A DNA stretch of 64,000 bases, taken from the NCBI GenBank assembly GCA_019694755.1, contig JAIBBI010000010.1, positions 1-64,000 on the forward strand, in the 5' to 3' direction. The stretch is from Gemmataceae bacterium. GTDB taxonomy: Bacteria; Planctomycetota; Planctomycetia; Gemmatales; Gemmataceae. Shown here piece after piece: positions 43,360 to 54,101 of this stretch (position 1 is the stretch's first letter; the number at the start of each line of letters is the position of its first letter). The notes below the pieces were generated by a model. It ran no database searches. It was not told the DNA's origin and saw nothing but the letters and a program-made list of their open reading frames with translations. The position numbers and the translations under genes were made by a program.

Positions 43360-45900
43360 ATGCCTCACGTCGTCAACGGAATCGGTACCTGGCACTACGG
43401 CCGCGATCGGGCCCACACGCTCAAGGGCACCTGCGAACATTGCAACGCCTACGGTAATCTCACGTCGTACGACACGACGCTTTACATCGTCGTGTTCTTC
43501 ATCCCAATCATCCCGCTCGCGAAGCGACGCATAATCGAAGAGTGCCAGGCGTGTCAACGGCACCGCTACATGAAGCTGGCCGATTGGGAAAAGGCCAAGG
43601 CCAATGTCTTCGGCGACCTTTCCGAGGCGATGCGGACCGGCGGCGACACCGACGGCGCGATCGTCAAGGCGCTCGGGGCGGCCAGCGGCTTCCAGGACGA
43701 GCCGCTTTATGAGCAGGTGGCGGCAGCCGCCGCCGGGCGGAACAGCGTGGCCGTGCAGGGCGCGCTGGGCGAGGGCTACGCCTACTTCGCCCGCTGGCCC
43801 GAGGCCGAGGCCGCCTTCCGCAAGGCGATGGCCGCGACCGATTCGCCGATGGTTCGCGAGCAACTCGCCCACGCGCTCCTGAAGCAGGGCCGGCCCGACG
43901 ACGCCCTTCCATTCATCCAGCACACTCTCACCGGCAAGATCGTCGACCGGGCCTGGCTTTCGTACCAGACCGTAGAGGCTTATCAGGCGCAGGGCCGGCA
44001 CGTCGAAGCACTCGCCCTCATGGATGCCCGCGACGAGGCGTTTCCGCAGTTTCTGAATGACAAGGGTTACATCAAGCAGCGCAAGCTCTCGGAAAAGCAC
44101 AAGGACAGCGGCAAGCCGATCCCCGCGGCCATCCTGGGCGAGGCCAAGACGGCCGGCTACCGCGAAGCCGGGGCGACCCGCCGGTGGCTGCCGCGGATCG
44201 TCGGCCCCGCGATCGGCCTGGGCCTGCTCGCGCTGTATTTCGGCTCGGCCTGGTATATCGGCGAACACCGCAAGGTGTATCTCGTGAATGGCGGCACCCG
44301 CCCTTACGACGTCGTGGTCGCCGGGCAGAAGTACACGCTGCAGCCCGACCGCCAGCAGGCGATCGATGTGCCCGAAGGCACCGTCGCGCTGGCCTCGGCG
44401 GGGACGGATCTGAACCTGCCGCCGTCCGTCGACATCAACACCAGCTTCTGGTCCCGGCCGTTTGTCAAGCACACGTTTGTCATCAACCCGGATCGGCTCG
44501 CGCTCGTGGTGTGGGAGGAGGTCGAGTACGCCAAACAGCACCGCAACGACAACCGGCCCCCCAAGCCGCACATCGGGGAGTTGTTTCTGCACTTCCAGGG
44601 AGTCGACTTCGAGTTTCAGCCGTTCCCCGCGTCGCTGACAGCCAAGCAGGGCTCCCGCCTGATGAAGGAGCGCATTTATCAGGAGCCGCTGGGCGCGACC
44701 GAGAAGCGATTGCGGATCGTGAACGCGATCGTCCCGGCCGACAAGCAGCCGGAGTACGCCTTGCAACTCACGCGGGTGAACCCCGACGACAGCATGGCCG
44801 TGAACTGGCTGAACAACCTGATGGACCCGGAAAAGATCCTGCAGGAGTTGAAGCCCCGGCTGGCGACCCGGCCCGTGCTGCCGGCCATCCACCGCGCCTG
44901 CCAGATCGCGACGGAAGACGCGCACCCCGAGACCGACCAGCGGCCGACCTACCGCAAGCTGGTGGAGGAGACGCAGCGCACGCCCGACGCGCTGTATTTG
45001 CTTGGCCGGGTCGAAGACGAACCGGAAGCCGAGAAGGTCTACCGTGAGGCGATCGCGGCCGCACCGTCGAGCTATGCGTACTACGGGTGGGCCTACCGGC
45101 AACTCGCCCGCGGTGACGCTGCCGAAGCTGCCAAGTGGATGAAGAAGGCGTACGACATGAAGCCGACCGATGGCCTCATCAAGCACATGCTGATCGAGGC
45201 GACCGCCGCGGCCGGGCAGTATCAGGAACTCGACCTGCTCGTGGGCGGCGAGCCCGACTGGTCGCTGCTCCGCGATCGGCTGCTGGCCCGGATCGGCCGG
45301 GGCGACAAAGCCGGCGCGGACCAGATCATGGCGGAGTATCTCGGCCAGTTGCGCCCCGGACAGGGCGACGCGGCCGAGATCAAGAAGAGTATCGAGATAC
45401 TTCGCGCGTGCCTAGCACGCGACCGGGCGGCGTACGTCGGCCTGCTGGGCAACGACGCAAAGAACTTCGAGGGGCTGTTCCTGGCCGGGAAGTACAAGGA
45501 GGCCGCCGAACTGGTCGACAGCATGCCGAAAGACAAGAACGGCCGCAACCGCCGGGCAGAGGTCCAGCAGCGTGGCCTGCTGTATGTGGCCGCGCTGCGA
45601 GCCAAACAGGGCGACCTGGCCGAGGAACAGTGGAAGAAGCTGCTCGCGGCCCTCGGCAGCAAGGGCCGGCGCGACAAGCAACTCGGTGACCTGATTTCCG
45701 GTGCGATCCCGTTCGAGATGGAGTTGTTCCGCAACCTTCCGACGGAGCCGCAGCAGAAACGCGTGCTGGCCCTGGTGATGTCGCGGAAGCAGCCGGACCA
45801 CTCGGCCGCGCTGATCGAGTTCGCTCGCACGCTCGACTACGAGCGCGACGGCCTGTCGTTCTGCCTCCGGCAGTTGCTGCCCCCCGCGCCCGGCCGATAG
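43360..45900 (+). CDS. Zinc-ribbon and TPR membrane protein
   Basis: This 846-residue protein starts with a zinc-ribbon-like unit: C25xxC28 and C62xxC65 with a hydrophobic LYIVVFFIPIIPLAKR segment between, as in the zinc_ribbon_15 type. TPR-like helices run from about 80 to 260, a single membrane helix is at about 283-300, then a probable beta-rich extracytoplasmic part with FVKHTFVINPDR (about 305-460), and more TPR-like helices to the end. I do not recognise the full architecture. It could be a membrane scaffold in which the cytoplasmic part has the metal site. Start at ATG 43360. Confidence 0.75.
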   Translation: MPHVVNGIGTWHYGRDRAHTLKGTCEHCNAYGNLTSYDTTLYIVVFFIPIIPLAKRRIIEECQACQRHRYMKLADWEKAKANVFGDLSEAMRTGGDTDGAIVKALGAASGFQDEPLYEQVAAAAAGRNSVAVQGALGEGYAYFARWPEAEAAFRKAMAATDSPMVREQLAHALLKQGRPDDALPFIQHTLTGKIVDRAWLSYQTVEAYQAQGRHVEALALMDARDEAFPQFLNDKGYIKQRKLSEKHKDSGKPIPAAILGEAKTAGYREAGATRRWLPRIVGPAIGLGLLALYFGSAWYIGEHRKVYLVNGGTRPYDVVVAGQKYTLQPDRQQAIDVPEGTVALASAGTDLNLPPSVDINTSFWSRPFVKHTFVINPDRLALVVWEEVEYAKQHRNDNRPPKPHIGELFLHFQGVDFEFQPFPASLTAKQGSRLMKERIYQEPLGATEKRLRIVNAIVPADKQPEYALQLTRVNPDDSMAVNWLNNLMDPEKILQELKPRLATRPVLPAIHRACQIATEDAHPETDQRPTYRKLVEETQRTPDALYLLGRVEDEPEAEKVYREAIAAAPSSYAYYGWAYRQLARGDAAEAAKWMKKAYDMKPTDGLIKHMLIEATAAAGQYQELDLLVGGEPDWSLLRDRLLARIGRGDKAGADQIMAEYLGQLRPGQGDAAEIKKSIEILRACLARDRAAYVGLLGNDAKNFEGLFLAGKYKEAAELVDSMPKDKNGRNRRAEVQQRGLLYVAALRAKQGDLAEEQWKKLLAALGSKGRRDKQLGDLISGAIPFEMELFRNLPTEPQQKRVLALVMSRKQPDHSAALIEFARTLDYERDGLSFCLRQLLPPAPGR

Positions 45901-45939
45901 AGTGACCCCCTGCCCGCACATTCATCGAGATCACCTGCT

Positions 45940-47124
45940 ATGGGCGTGAACGCACCGTTGAACCGTAAGCTGCGGATGGGTCTGGTCGGTGGCGGCCAGG
46001 GAAGCTTCATCGGCAAGGTCCACTCGATCGCCGCGTGCCTCGACAACCGTGCTTACGTCGCCGCCGGCGCGCTTTCGAGCGACCCGGCCCGCGCGAAAGC
46101 GTCGGCCCCGGATTACGACATCCCGGCCGACCGGGCCTACGGCAGCTTCACCGAGATGCTCGCCGCGGAGGCCAAACGGCCCGACCGCATCGACTTCGTC
46201 GCCATCACCACGCCGAACCACGTCCACTACCCGGTGGCCAAGGCCGCACTTGAGGCCGGCTTCCACGTCGTCTGCGACAAGCCCATGACGTTCGACCTCG
46301 CGGAAGCTGAGAAGCTCGTCGAGCTCGCGCAGAAGTCGTCGGTCGTGTTCGCGCTGACGCATAACTACACCGGCAACCCGCTCGTCCGGCAGGCCCGCGA
46401 CATGGTGGCCGGCGGTGAACTCGGCGAAGTCCAGGCCGTCCGCGCGTCGTACATCCAGGGCTGGCTCCGCACCCGTCTCGAGACCGGCGACCAGAAGCAG
46501 GCCGCCTGGCGCACCGACCCGGCCCGCAGCGGCCTCGCCGGCTGCTGGGGCGACATCGGCACGCACGCCTACAACCTCGCCCGGTTCATCACCGGCTTGC
46601 TACCCGATCAGGTGTCGGCCCACCTGAAGACGTTCGAAGCGGGCCGGGCCCTCGACGACTACGGCACGGCTGTCGTGAAGTTCGCGAACGGCTGCCTCGG
46701 CACCGTGACCGCGTCGCAGATCTCCCACGGCCGGGAGAACGACGTCCGTATCGAGATTGACGGCACCAAAGCCTCGCTGGAATGGCACCAGGAGAATCCG
46801 AACGTGCTCTGGGTGCGGAAGAACGGCTCGCCGCACCAGACATACACCCGCGCCGGCGGCCCGTACCTGAGCGCGACCGCAGCCGGTTCGTGCCGCATTC
46901 CGTCGGGGCACCCTGAGGGCTACCTGGAAGCCTTCGCCAACATTTACACGGCCGCCTTCGACGACATGGCCCGCCGACTCTCGGGCGACAAGTCGCCCGG
47001 CAAATCCGGGCTCTACCCCACCGTCGTCGACGGCCTCGACGGCATGAACTTCATCACGCAGTGCGTCACCTCCAGCAAGGAAGGCGGCGCGTGGCGAAGT
47101 CTCAAACACCCGCTGTTGAAGTGA
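45940..47124 (+). CDS. Gfo/Idh/MocA family oxidoreductase
   Basis: This 394-residue enzyme has an N-terminal NAD(P)-binding fold with [12 protein letters not shown] near residues 14-25 and the CDKP motif near 110 (the EKP-type catalytic Lys of the family). The C-terminal domain has [16 protein letters not shown] near 208. Family members oxidise or reduce sugars, inositols or related compounds; the substrate is not known. It is 39 bp after the TPR gene and ends before a hairpin that precedes ftsH. Confidence 0.92.
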   Translation: MGVNAPLNRKLRMGLVGGGQGSFIGKVHSIAACLDNRAYVAAGALSSDPARAKASAPDYDIPADRAYGSFTEMLAAEAKRPDRIDFVAITTPNHVHYPVAKAALEAGFHVVCDKPMTFDLAEAEKLVELAQKSSVVFALTHNYTGNPLVRQARDMVAGGELGEVQAVRASYIQGWLRTRLETGDQKQAAWRTDPARSGLAGCWGDIGTHAYNLARFITGLLPDQVSAHLKTFEAGRALDDYGTAVVKFANGCLGTVTASQISHGRENDVRIEIDGTKASLEWHQENPNVLWVRKNGSPHQTYTRAGGPYLSATAAGSCRIPSGHPEGYLEAFANIYTAAFDDMARRLSGDKSPGKSGLYPTVVDGLDGMNFITQCVTSSKEGGAWRSLKHPLLK

Positions 47125-47133
47125 CATGCGCCA

Positions 47134-47152
47134 GGCGGGGTTTTTCCCCGCC
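47134..47152. terminator. Short hairpin between the oxidoreductase and ftsH
   Basis: ggcgggg at 47134-47140 pairs with ccccgcc at 47146-47152 around a five-T loop. It is 9 bp past the oxidoreductase stop. There is no T tail, so termination is only possible. Confidence 0.5.
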
Positions 47153-47176
47153 GCCCTGCGCTCTAACCTAACTTCG

Positions 47177-49075
47177 ATGCCCCCCAAGCGACTCAACGAC
47201 CGCGGGCGATCCTGGCTCGCGGGGCCGCGACTGTTTCTCCTTCTCCTGGGCGGGCTCATTGCCCTGTCGTGGTTGACCGCGCGCGACCCGTCATCCTCCG
47301 GCATGCGGTACGGCGAGTACCGCCGGATCATCGACCTTCCGGGCGTGACACTCCGCAACGTGAAAGTCTCCCGGGCCGAGGTCCGTGGCGACATCGTGAC
47401 CCGCGATCGCGTCAGTGGCCTGGGCACTGATGAATACGCCGAGAGCGCGCCGACGCCGTTCCGCGTGGCGCGGGTCGGGCTGGAACTCGACGAGAAGTTT
47501 GTCGATAACCTCGACCGGGCGGCCGGGCCTGCGTACTCCGCCGAAGACGACGATGCAGCGATGAAGGGCCTCGCGTCGATGCTGTACACGCTGTTCCTCA
47601 TCGGACTGATGCTGGTGGGGACGCTGTTCCTGATGCGCTGGCTCTCGGGTGGCGGAGCCGGGCCGTTGAGTTTCGGCCGGAGCCGACACAAGGTCTACGC
47701 GCAGCGCGACCACAAGACCACGTTTGCCGACGTCGCCGGGATCGACGAGGCGGTAGCGGAGTTGCGCGAGGTCGTCGACTTCCTTAAACGGCCCGCCAAG
47801 TATCAGGCTTTGGGCGGGCGGATTCCCAAGGGCGTGTTGCTCGTCGGACCGCCGGGCACGGGCAAGACGCTGCTCGCCAAGGCCGTCGCCGGCGAGGCCG
47901 AGGTGCCCTTCTTCACGCTCTCGGGCAGCGACTTCGTCGAGATGTTTGTCGGGGTCGGGGCCGCCCGGGTCCGCGACCTGTTCCGCGAGGCCGAGTCGAA
48001 AGCCCCCTGCATCATCTTCATTGACGAACTCGACGCGCTCGGCAAGTCTCGCGGCGGCGCGGCCGTCGGCGGCCACGACGAGCGCGAGCAGACACTCAAC
48101 GCCTTGCTCGTGGAGATGGACGGCTTCGAGAGCAACCGCGGCGTGATCATCATGGCCGCGACCAACCGGCCCGAAACGCTGGATCAGGCGCTGCTCCGGC
48201 CCGGCCGGTTCGACCGCACCGTGGTCGTCGACCGACCGGACATCGATGGCCGGGAGGCCATCCTGAAAGTCCATGCCCGCAACATCAAGCTGGGCGAGGA
48301 CGTCAACCTCCGGCAGGTGGCCGCCCTGACGCCCGGCAGCGCGGGGGCGGATCTGGCCAATCTCGTCAACGAGGCGGCCCTGCTCGCCGCCCGCCGGGAA
48401 AAGGCCGCCGTCGGCATGTCCGAATTCAACGAGGCGATCGAGCGCGACACCGTCGGCCTCGAGCGCAAGAGCCGGATCATGAAGCCCGACGAGAAGCGGC
48501 GGGTCGCGGTCCACGAGGCCGGCCATGCGCTCGTCGCGCTCAGCCTGCCCAACTCCGACCCCGTCCACAAGGTCAGCATCATTCCTCGCGGCATGGCGGC
48601 GGGTTACGTGCTCAGCCGGCCCGACGAAGACCGCACGATGATGACGCGATCGATGCTCGAGTCGCACATCCGGCGGATGCTCGGCGGCACGCTGGCCGAG
48701 GAACTCGTGTTCGGCGACATCAGCACCGGGGCGACCAGCGACCTCAACGCGGCGACGAAGATCGCGTCGAGCATGGTGAAGGAATACGGCATGAGCCCGT
48801 TGGGGCGGGTTTACCTCAGCGAAGGCGAGGGGGCCGCGTTCCTGAAGGCGTTCGGCGGCGGCGACGGCCGGGATTACAGCGAAGCCACGGCCCGCGAAGT
48901 CGACCTGGAAATGCGGAAGATCATCGAGACGGCGACGGCGGACGTCCGCAAGATCCTGACGGAACGCCGCCGGGCACTGGATCGGCTCGCCGACCGCCTC
49001 GTGGAAGTGGAAGTGATCGAAGGGGCGAATTTGAAGGAGTTGCTGGAAGAGCCGGGCGCACCGGTAGTCAATTAA
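47177..49075 (+). CDS. ftsH: ATP-dependent zinc metalloprotease FtsH
   Basis: This 632-residue membrane protease degrades membrane and some soluble proteins using ATP. TM1 is at about 18-34 and TM2 at about 136-154, with a short periplasmic loop. The AAA domain has Walker A GPPGTGKT (224-231), Walker B FIDE (281-284) and the SRH arginines in LRPGRFDR near 340. The zinc site is HEAGH at 446-450 with a third ligand probably D522 (TSDLNAAT). I chose ATG at 47177; an ATG at 47126 would run across a hairpin and is less likely. It converges on a beta-helix gene 13 bp away. Confidence 0.96.
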   Translation: MPPKRLNDRGRSWLAGPRLFLLLLGGLIALSWLTARDPSSSGMRYGEYRRIIDLPGVTLRNVKVSRAEVRGDIVTRDRVSGLGTDEYAESAPTPFRVARVGLELDEKFVDNLDRAAGPAYSAEDDDAAMKGLASMLYTLFLIGLMLVGTLFLMRWLSGGGAGPLSFGRSRHKVYAQRDHKTTFADVAGIDEAVAELREVVDFLKRPAKYQALGGRIPKGVLLVGPPGTGKTLLAKAVAGEAEVPFFTLSGSDFVEMFVGVGAARVRDLFREAESKAPCIIFIDELDALGKSRGGAAVGGHDEREQTLNALLVEMDGFESNRGVIIMAATNRPETLDQALLRPGRFDRTVVVDRPDIDGREAILKVHARNIKLGEDVNLRQVAALTPGSAGADLANLVNEAALLAARREKAAVGMSEFNEAIERDTVGLERKSRIMKPDEKRRVAVHEAGHALVALSLPNSDPVHKVSIIPRGMAAGYVLSRPDEDRTMMTRSMLESHIRRMLGGTLAEELVFGDISTGATSDLNAATKIASSMVKEYGMSPLGRVYLSEGEGAAFLKAFGGGDGRDYSEATAREVDLEMRKIIETATADVRKILTERRRALDRLADRLVEVEVIEGANLKELLEEPGAPVVN

Positions 49076-49088
49076 TTCACCGACTCGA

Positions 49089-52000
49089 TCACACCGATTT
49101 CAGAAACCGCAGTCGAAATTGCAGGATGTCGAAGGCGTCAACGGTACCGTCGCCGTTGAAATCGAAGGTCTTGTTTGGTGATACCAGTACGAGACGCAAG
49201 GCGAGCCACTCGTCCGATGTTACCTTCCGATCGCCGTTGGCGTCGCCGAAGAGTCGGTGCAGTTGCGTCGAATAATCTCCTCCCGCTTTGCCGTCCTGAT
49301 TGCCGTCGAGCGGGCCATCGGCCGCGAGGACATCCGCGGCCCGGATCGTCAGCGTGTAACGACCGTCGGCGAGGCTGTCGTACTCAACGAGCCCGCCGTG
49401 AAACTGCAACGTCACACTGTTCCCGCTGACGCTGGCGATGAGTTTGACCCCGGCCGAATCGCTGTTGCGGACCAGCGAAAACGCGCTGGCCGGGTCGGTC
49501 GGGAGCGTGACCGGCTGGCTGAATTCGACGACGATCCGCTCGACCCGCGATCTCTGGACGGTGCCGTCGTTGATGCGTACTGCGGTCACAGTTACCGGCT
49601 GAGTCTCGTAAGCGCCGATATCGGTTTTGCCGTTCGACCGCGGGAACCCGCGCTGGTCGGTGGTCGCGGAGCCGGGGTTCGACCCGGCATTAATGCACGG
49701 GCTGTCGGGGAGCAGGGAATAGGTGGCTGTCGGGCCGCCGTGATCGCCGAGCGGCCCCAGTTTCAGATTCGTCCCGGCCGGAAGGTTGCCGCCGAGGTTG
49801 GTGTAGGCCGGAATGCCGACGTAAGAGCCGATGGCGGAGTTTTTTAAGGACAGAAAGCCGCCACCCCGAATGTCGGGAAACTTTCCGTAGTTTTTGGCTA
49901 CGATGCAGCTCTCGAGCCTTGAACTACCTTCGAGTCCCCCCGCGCCGTTGCCAGCCGAGTTGCCCACAATTGTTGAATTGCGAATGTTCACAAAATTTGT
50001 TTCGCCAATCAGAAATGGCAGCCGAATTGCGCCGGCTGATCCATACGCGAGGTTGCCTGTAAATGTCGAGTTTTCAACATAGATGGTGCCGCCCGAAGTA
50101 GTCCCAAACGACAAAGCACCGGCGGTCTGAGACGAATTGCCTGTGAACAGCGATCGTCGAATGACCAGCGAAGAATTGGAACTGGAAACTGAGACGGCAC
50201 CGGCCGCATAGTCAGCTGTGTTTTCGGCAAAAGTGCAATTAGTGATGTTCGTGTTTCCCATCCAGTAGACAGCCCCACCTACTCCGGCCGCGCTGTTGCC
50301 GGCAAATACACAGCCGTCAAGTATCAAATTACTACTGCCGCTACTTCCTCCAGTGATGGCGCCTCCCGAATTTGTCGTGGAATCAACATTCGCGCTGTTG
50401 CCTTGAAATCGCGAATTATTGATCTTGATACCGTTGAAGGAACTGGCCTTGATGGCTCCGCCGGAGTCAAGGGCCGAGTTGTCGACGAATGTACAGCCGT
50501 CTATCAGCGTGTATCCGGTGGTCTGGATCGCCCCGCCCGCTCGTGCGGAGTTGTCGCGAAATGTGCAGTTGTTCATAGTCGGCGTCGTCGCACTGATCGC
50601 GCCGCCTTCCAGGTCGGCCACGCAATTCGTGATTGTCATATCGTTGAGCGTTAGAAGGGTTGCCGAGATCGCGCCGCCATAGTCTGCCGCGGCCCGGCCG
50701 TTGGTCAGCGTGAGGCCGGACATCGTCAGCCGGCCTGCGGTGAAGTGTCGGCTCTGAGACATCGCGTCGATTGTCAATTTGCCCGCGCCGGGGCCGGTCA
50801 CCGTTACCTCTTCGGTGAATCGCAAGCCCCCTCCGGTAAGCGTTATGGTCTGTGAACCGGCGAATACACCCGGGTCGAATGCGATCGTGTCCTTTGTCAG
50901 GAAGCTGTCGTTGGCGTCGAGCACCGCCTGGCGGAGGCTACCCGGACCGGAATCGGCGACGGTCGTGACCAGAAATGTCCTCGGGATTGTAACCCGAGTC
51001 AATCCGACGGCTCCCGGGAGCGCGGCATGACCGGAAGCATCGAACACAGAACCTGCCTGAAGCACGTGCCGATAGTTTCCGTAGTCACTGCCGTCCCAAC
51101 TTCCCCCCGGCGGCGTGTATGTGTATCGAGCCACGACCGTCGGCGCGTTGGAAGATTGATCGATGCTGACCAGTTTGGCCGGCACATCGAAGCCGCCCGG
51201 GCCGACGACACGGATGTCGTTGTCGCCGAGGCTGGAGATGTCAATGGCGGCGTCGTCGCTGTAGGTGACGCTGAAACTCGTCGACGTTCCCCCGCCGGCC
51301 AACACGTTGAGCGCAGTTTCGACCACACCGAGCGCTACCGGAACACCAGTCGGGTCGGTGGATTCGATGCTCCCGACATCGGATCGGGTACCCAGCAATC
51401 GCACGAATCCGGAGCCGCGTTGATCGAATGCCGTCGTTGTGGAGGTAAGGCCGCGGTCGCGAACGGGGCTACCAGGCAACGGCAGCATCGTCGGAGTGGG
51501 CCCACCGTTGTCGGCCAGTGGCCCGAGCCGCGGGTCGATCCCGACGGCATTACTATTGGTCGAGGTGAAGTAACCGAGGGCCGTGCCGATCATGGTGTCG
51601 GTAAGCAGGCCGGCTCCCAGAGTCAGGATGTCCGGCCCGAGCGGGGCCGAGTTGAACACGATGCAGCCGTTCAAGGTGACGGATGGCGACTGAAACGCGG
51701 GACTGGCGAACCCACCGCCGCCGGCCGCCGAGTTGTCGACAATGGTGCATTGCGTGGCCGTGACGTGGCCCTTGGCCGCCGTCAGGAAGACCGCCCCGCC
51801 GCGGCCGGTCGCCGTATTGCGTGTAACGGTCGTTTGCTGGATTGTGAACTGTCGGGCGCCCGAGGCGATCGCGCCGCCGTCGGCCGCGATGTTGTCAGCC
51901 AGCGTGCAGCCTGCGAATGCCAACCCGGAGATTGCCGTGTCGGGAGGCAACACTGCCACCGCGCCGCCCCGTCCTCCTGCGAAGTTGTTCTGGAATAGGG

Positions 52001-54101
52001 AATCGGTCAGATTCACACCCAGGACGGACGTCGCGAAGAGCGCACCCCCGTTGCCGGCTGAGCGGTTGTCGCGGAACCTCCCGCGGACGACGGTCAGTGG
52101 CCCGGCACTGGCGACCGCGCCGCCGTCACCGGCTGCGGTGTTGCCGGCAAACGTCACGTCGGTTAGCGTGACGGACTCATCTTGAATGAACAGGCCGCCG
52201 GGCCCGGACACGCTGCGGCCGTCCGCAATGGTAACACCGGAAATGGAGATCACCGCCATGTCCGCCGCGCTGATTTCGAGCGGTCGTACCAGACCGCCAC
52301 CGGAAATTGTCAGCAGGCCCGCGCCGGGCCCGAGGATCGTGAGCGAGTCGGCAATCGTCATGGGCGACGAAAGCGAAATGGTCGCCGGGCCGGAGAGATT
52401 GAAGACGATGGTATCAGCCGCCAGACCAGCGTTCGTATCCAGAATGGCCTGACGCAGAGAGCCCGGACCCGTGTCGTTCGCATTCGAAACGACCGCCGTC
52501 ATCGGGACCCGGACGCTGAACCGTCCGAGAGACGATTCGGGAATTGTGTTGCCCGCAAGGTCAGACACCTGCGCCGCCTCGACCGTAACGCGATAGTGAC
52601 CGGAGTCGCCGGCATCCCACGACCCGCCCGGCCCCGCCAGCGAGTAGGTGGCGACTCGCGGAGTTCCCGGACCCGGCTGGTTGATCGATACAAGCTGAGG
52701 GAATGCGTCGAAGCCGTTCGGCCCGATGACGCGCAGGTCGAGGCTATCGATGGTGGCCGTGTCGATCAGCGAGCCGCCGGCAAACGTGACGGTGATGGAA
52801 GCCGCCGATGTGGGCGCAGTGATATCGGCGAACTGCGCGATGGCGTACGGCTTGCCCGCGGGGATGTACTCAAATGCTCCGATGTCGGGGAGGCCGTAAG
52901 CCCGCGGTCGGCCCCGTTGGTCCATCGTCAGATCGGCCGGGTTCGCGCCGGCATCAATGCACGGACTGCCGGGCAGCAGGGCGTGAGTCGCCGTCGGGCC
53001 GCCGTTGTCGGCCAAAGGGCCGATGAACAGCAGCGCGCCGATGAGGTTCTGGCCGGCATCCACGAAATTGGTGACCCCGGCCGTGTTGCCGATAGCGCTG
53101 GCATGCGATTGAACTTGCACAGCGGACAGGTCCGGCCCGGTCGGGGCGGAGTTGTTGCTGACGATGCTGCTTTCGATGAGGAGATTCGGGGCCGGCACGC
53201 CAGTCAAGGCAACGCCACCGCCGGACCCGTTAGCCGAATTGCTGAAGAGAGTCGAGTTTTCGATCCGCACAGCTGCGGGGGGACCTGCTGAGGACACGCG
53301 GATCGCGCCGCCGGACCCGTATGTCGAATTGCCGGAGAACGTGGAGTTCCGGATCAACACGTTGAGGGGTAGGAAGCGGGTACTGACATCGATGGCACCG
53401 CCGCCCGAACTGGCGTAGTTACCCGCAAACAGACTGTTTTCGATCGTGAGGGATTGCGCGTCCCCGAGCGAGACTGCGCCCCCCAGCCCCTCGGCCCTAA
53501 AACCTGAAAAGGAACTGTCACGAATTGTAACACTGGCGGCTGCGGTCATTGAGATGCCAACGCCCGGGTACACGCCGGACGCATTGGCGAACCTGCAACC
53601 TTCGATCGAAAGTGTGCCGGACACGAGTGCCGTTTGGACTATTCCCTGTCCGCCGCCGTAATAGCCCCAAAAGTCGAAGAAGTTGCAATCCCTGACGGAT
53701 ACACGGTCGCTTGCGATTCGAATTCCGGAGCAGTCCTGTCCGCCGCGAAACGAGAGCCCGGACAGGTTCACGTCCAGGCTGCGCATGTTCCCGGTGCGGA
53801 TCACCGACCTCGACCACCCGATAGTGACGGTCAACGCGCAAAGACCACTACCCGGCCCTATGAGAGTGATATCGTCGCGGACCTCCCATCCATCGGTCGT
53901 GTTGATCGTTCGCGGTGTGGAGAAGTAGTTCGGATCGAAAACTACGGTATCTGGCCCAATCGCATTGTTCGCCGATGTGATCGCGGCCGTCAGCGACCCG
54001 ACGCCGCTCTCCGCATTGTTGGTGACTGTAAATACGGCAGGTGCGTATCGCGACTCCAACCGCTCGAGGCGGAGCCACCTGCGACGAAATTGCGCGGACA
54101 C
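49089..54101 (-). CDS. Giant beta-helix / choice-of-anchor Q protein with dockerin-like end
   Basis: This 1670-residue exported protein has a basic N-terminus with the LERLESRYAPA motif (LExRxxPA type). Three modules follow. Each starts with a CSLREA-like segment (GSLRQAILDxNxxxxxDTIVFD, near residues 30, 540 and 1044), goes through Asn/Gly-rich parallel beta-helix repeats and ends with a choice-of-anchor Q block (NGGPTxTxxLLPGSPCIDAG then TTDQRGxPR and DIGAxE; near 370, 870 and 1460). The last 50 residues hold two EF-hand-like loops (DANGDRKVTSDE and DFNGDGTVDAFD) as in dockerins, ending LQFRLRFLKSV. I chose a GTG at 54101 because GGGAG lies six bases upstream. Confidence 0.86.
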   Translation of the reverse strand: MSAQFRRRWLRLERLESRYAPAVFTVTNNAESGVGSLTAAITSANNAIGPDTVVFDPNYFSTPRTINTTDGWEVRDDITLIGPGSGLCALTVTIGWSRSVIRTGNMRSLDVNLSGLSFRGGQDCSGIRIASDRVSVRDCNFFDFWGYYGGGQGIVQTALVSGTLSIEGCRFANASGVYPGVGISMTAAASVTIRDSSFSGFRAEGLGGAVSLGDAQSLTIENSLFAGNYASSGGGAIDVSTRFLPLNVLIRNSTFSGNSTYGSGGAIRVSSAGPPAAVRIENSTLFSNSANGSGGGVALTGVPAPNLLIESSIVSNNSAPTGPDLSAVQVQSHASAIGNTAGVTNFVDAGQNLIGALLFIGPLADNGGPTATHALLPGSPCIDAGANPADLTMDQRGRPRAYGLPDIGAFEYIPAGKPYAIAQFADITAPTSAASITVTFAGGSLIDTATIDSLDLRVIGPNGFDAFPQLVSINQPGPGTPRVATYSLAGPGGSWDAGDSGHYRVTVEAAQVSDLAGNTIPESSLGRFSVRVPMTAVVSNANDTGPGSLRQAILDTNAGLAADTIVFNLSGPATISLSSPMTIADSLTILGPGAGLLTISGGGLVRPLEISAADMAVISISGVTIADGRSVSGPGGLFIQDESVTLTDVTFAGNTAAGDGGAVASAGPLTVVRGRFRDNRSAGNGGALFATSVLGVNLTDSLFQNNFAGGRGGAVAVLPPDTAISGLAFAGCTLADNIAADGGAIASGARQFTIQQTTVTRNTATGRGGAVFLTAAKGHVTATQCTIVDNSAAGGGGFASPAFQSPSVTLNGCIVFNSAPLGPDILTLGAGLLTDTMIGTALGYFTSTNSNAVGIDPRLGPLADNGGPTPTMLPLPGSPVRDRGLTSTTTAFDQRGSGFVRLLGTRSDVGSIESTDPTGVPVALGVVETALNVLAGGGTSTSFSVTYSDDAAIDISSLGDNDIRVVGPGGFDVPAKLVSIDQSSNAPTVVARYTYTPPGGSWDGSDYGNYRHVLQAGSVFDASGHAALPGAVGLTRVTIPRTFLVTTVADSGPGSLRQAVLDANDSFLTKDTIAFDPGVFAGSQTITLTGGGLRFTEEVTVTGPGAGKLTIDAMSQSRHFTAGRLTMSGLTLTNGRAAADYGGAISATLLTLNDMTITNCVADLEGGAISATTPTMNNCTFRDNSARAGGAIQTTGYTLIDGCTFVDNSALDSGGAIKASSFNGIKINNSRFQGNSANVDSTTNSGGAITGGSSGSSNLILDGCVFAGNSAAGVGGAVYWMGNTNITNCTFAENTADYAAGAVSVSSSNSSLVIRRSLFTGNSSQTAGALSFGTTSGGTIYVENSTFTGNLAYGSAGAIRLPFLIGETNFVNIRNSTIVGNSAGNGAGGLEGSSRLESCIVAKNYGKFPDIRGGGFLSLKNSAIGSYVGIPAYTNLGGNLPAGTNLKLGPLGDHGGPTATYSLLPDSPCINAGSNPGSATTDQRGFPRSNGKTDIGAYETQPVTVTAVRINDGTVQRSRVERIVVEFSQPVTLPTDPASAFSLVRNSDSAGVKLIASVSGNSVTLQFHGGLVEYDSLADGRYTLTIRAADVLAADGPLDGNQDGKAGGDYSTQLHRLFGDANGDRKVTSDEWLALRLVLVSPNKTFDFNGDGTVDAFDILQFRLRFLKSV

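Noticed and set aside
41677-45186. Open frame of 1169 codons on the minus strand opposite the HEAT-like and zinc-ribbon/TPR genes
   Set aside because: It is antisense to two genes with signal peptide, ribosome site and clear repeats; its product is Arg/Gly/Asp-rich with no domain. GC-rich codon use keeps the opposite frame open.
47126-47176. Upstream ATG of ftsH adding 17 residues
   Set aside because: It would begin 1 bp after the previous stop and translate through a hairpin; the added residues do not look like an FtsH N-terminus. The ATG at 47177 is more likely, though its ribosome site is weak.
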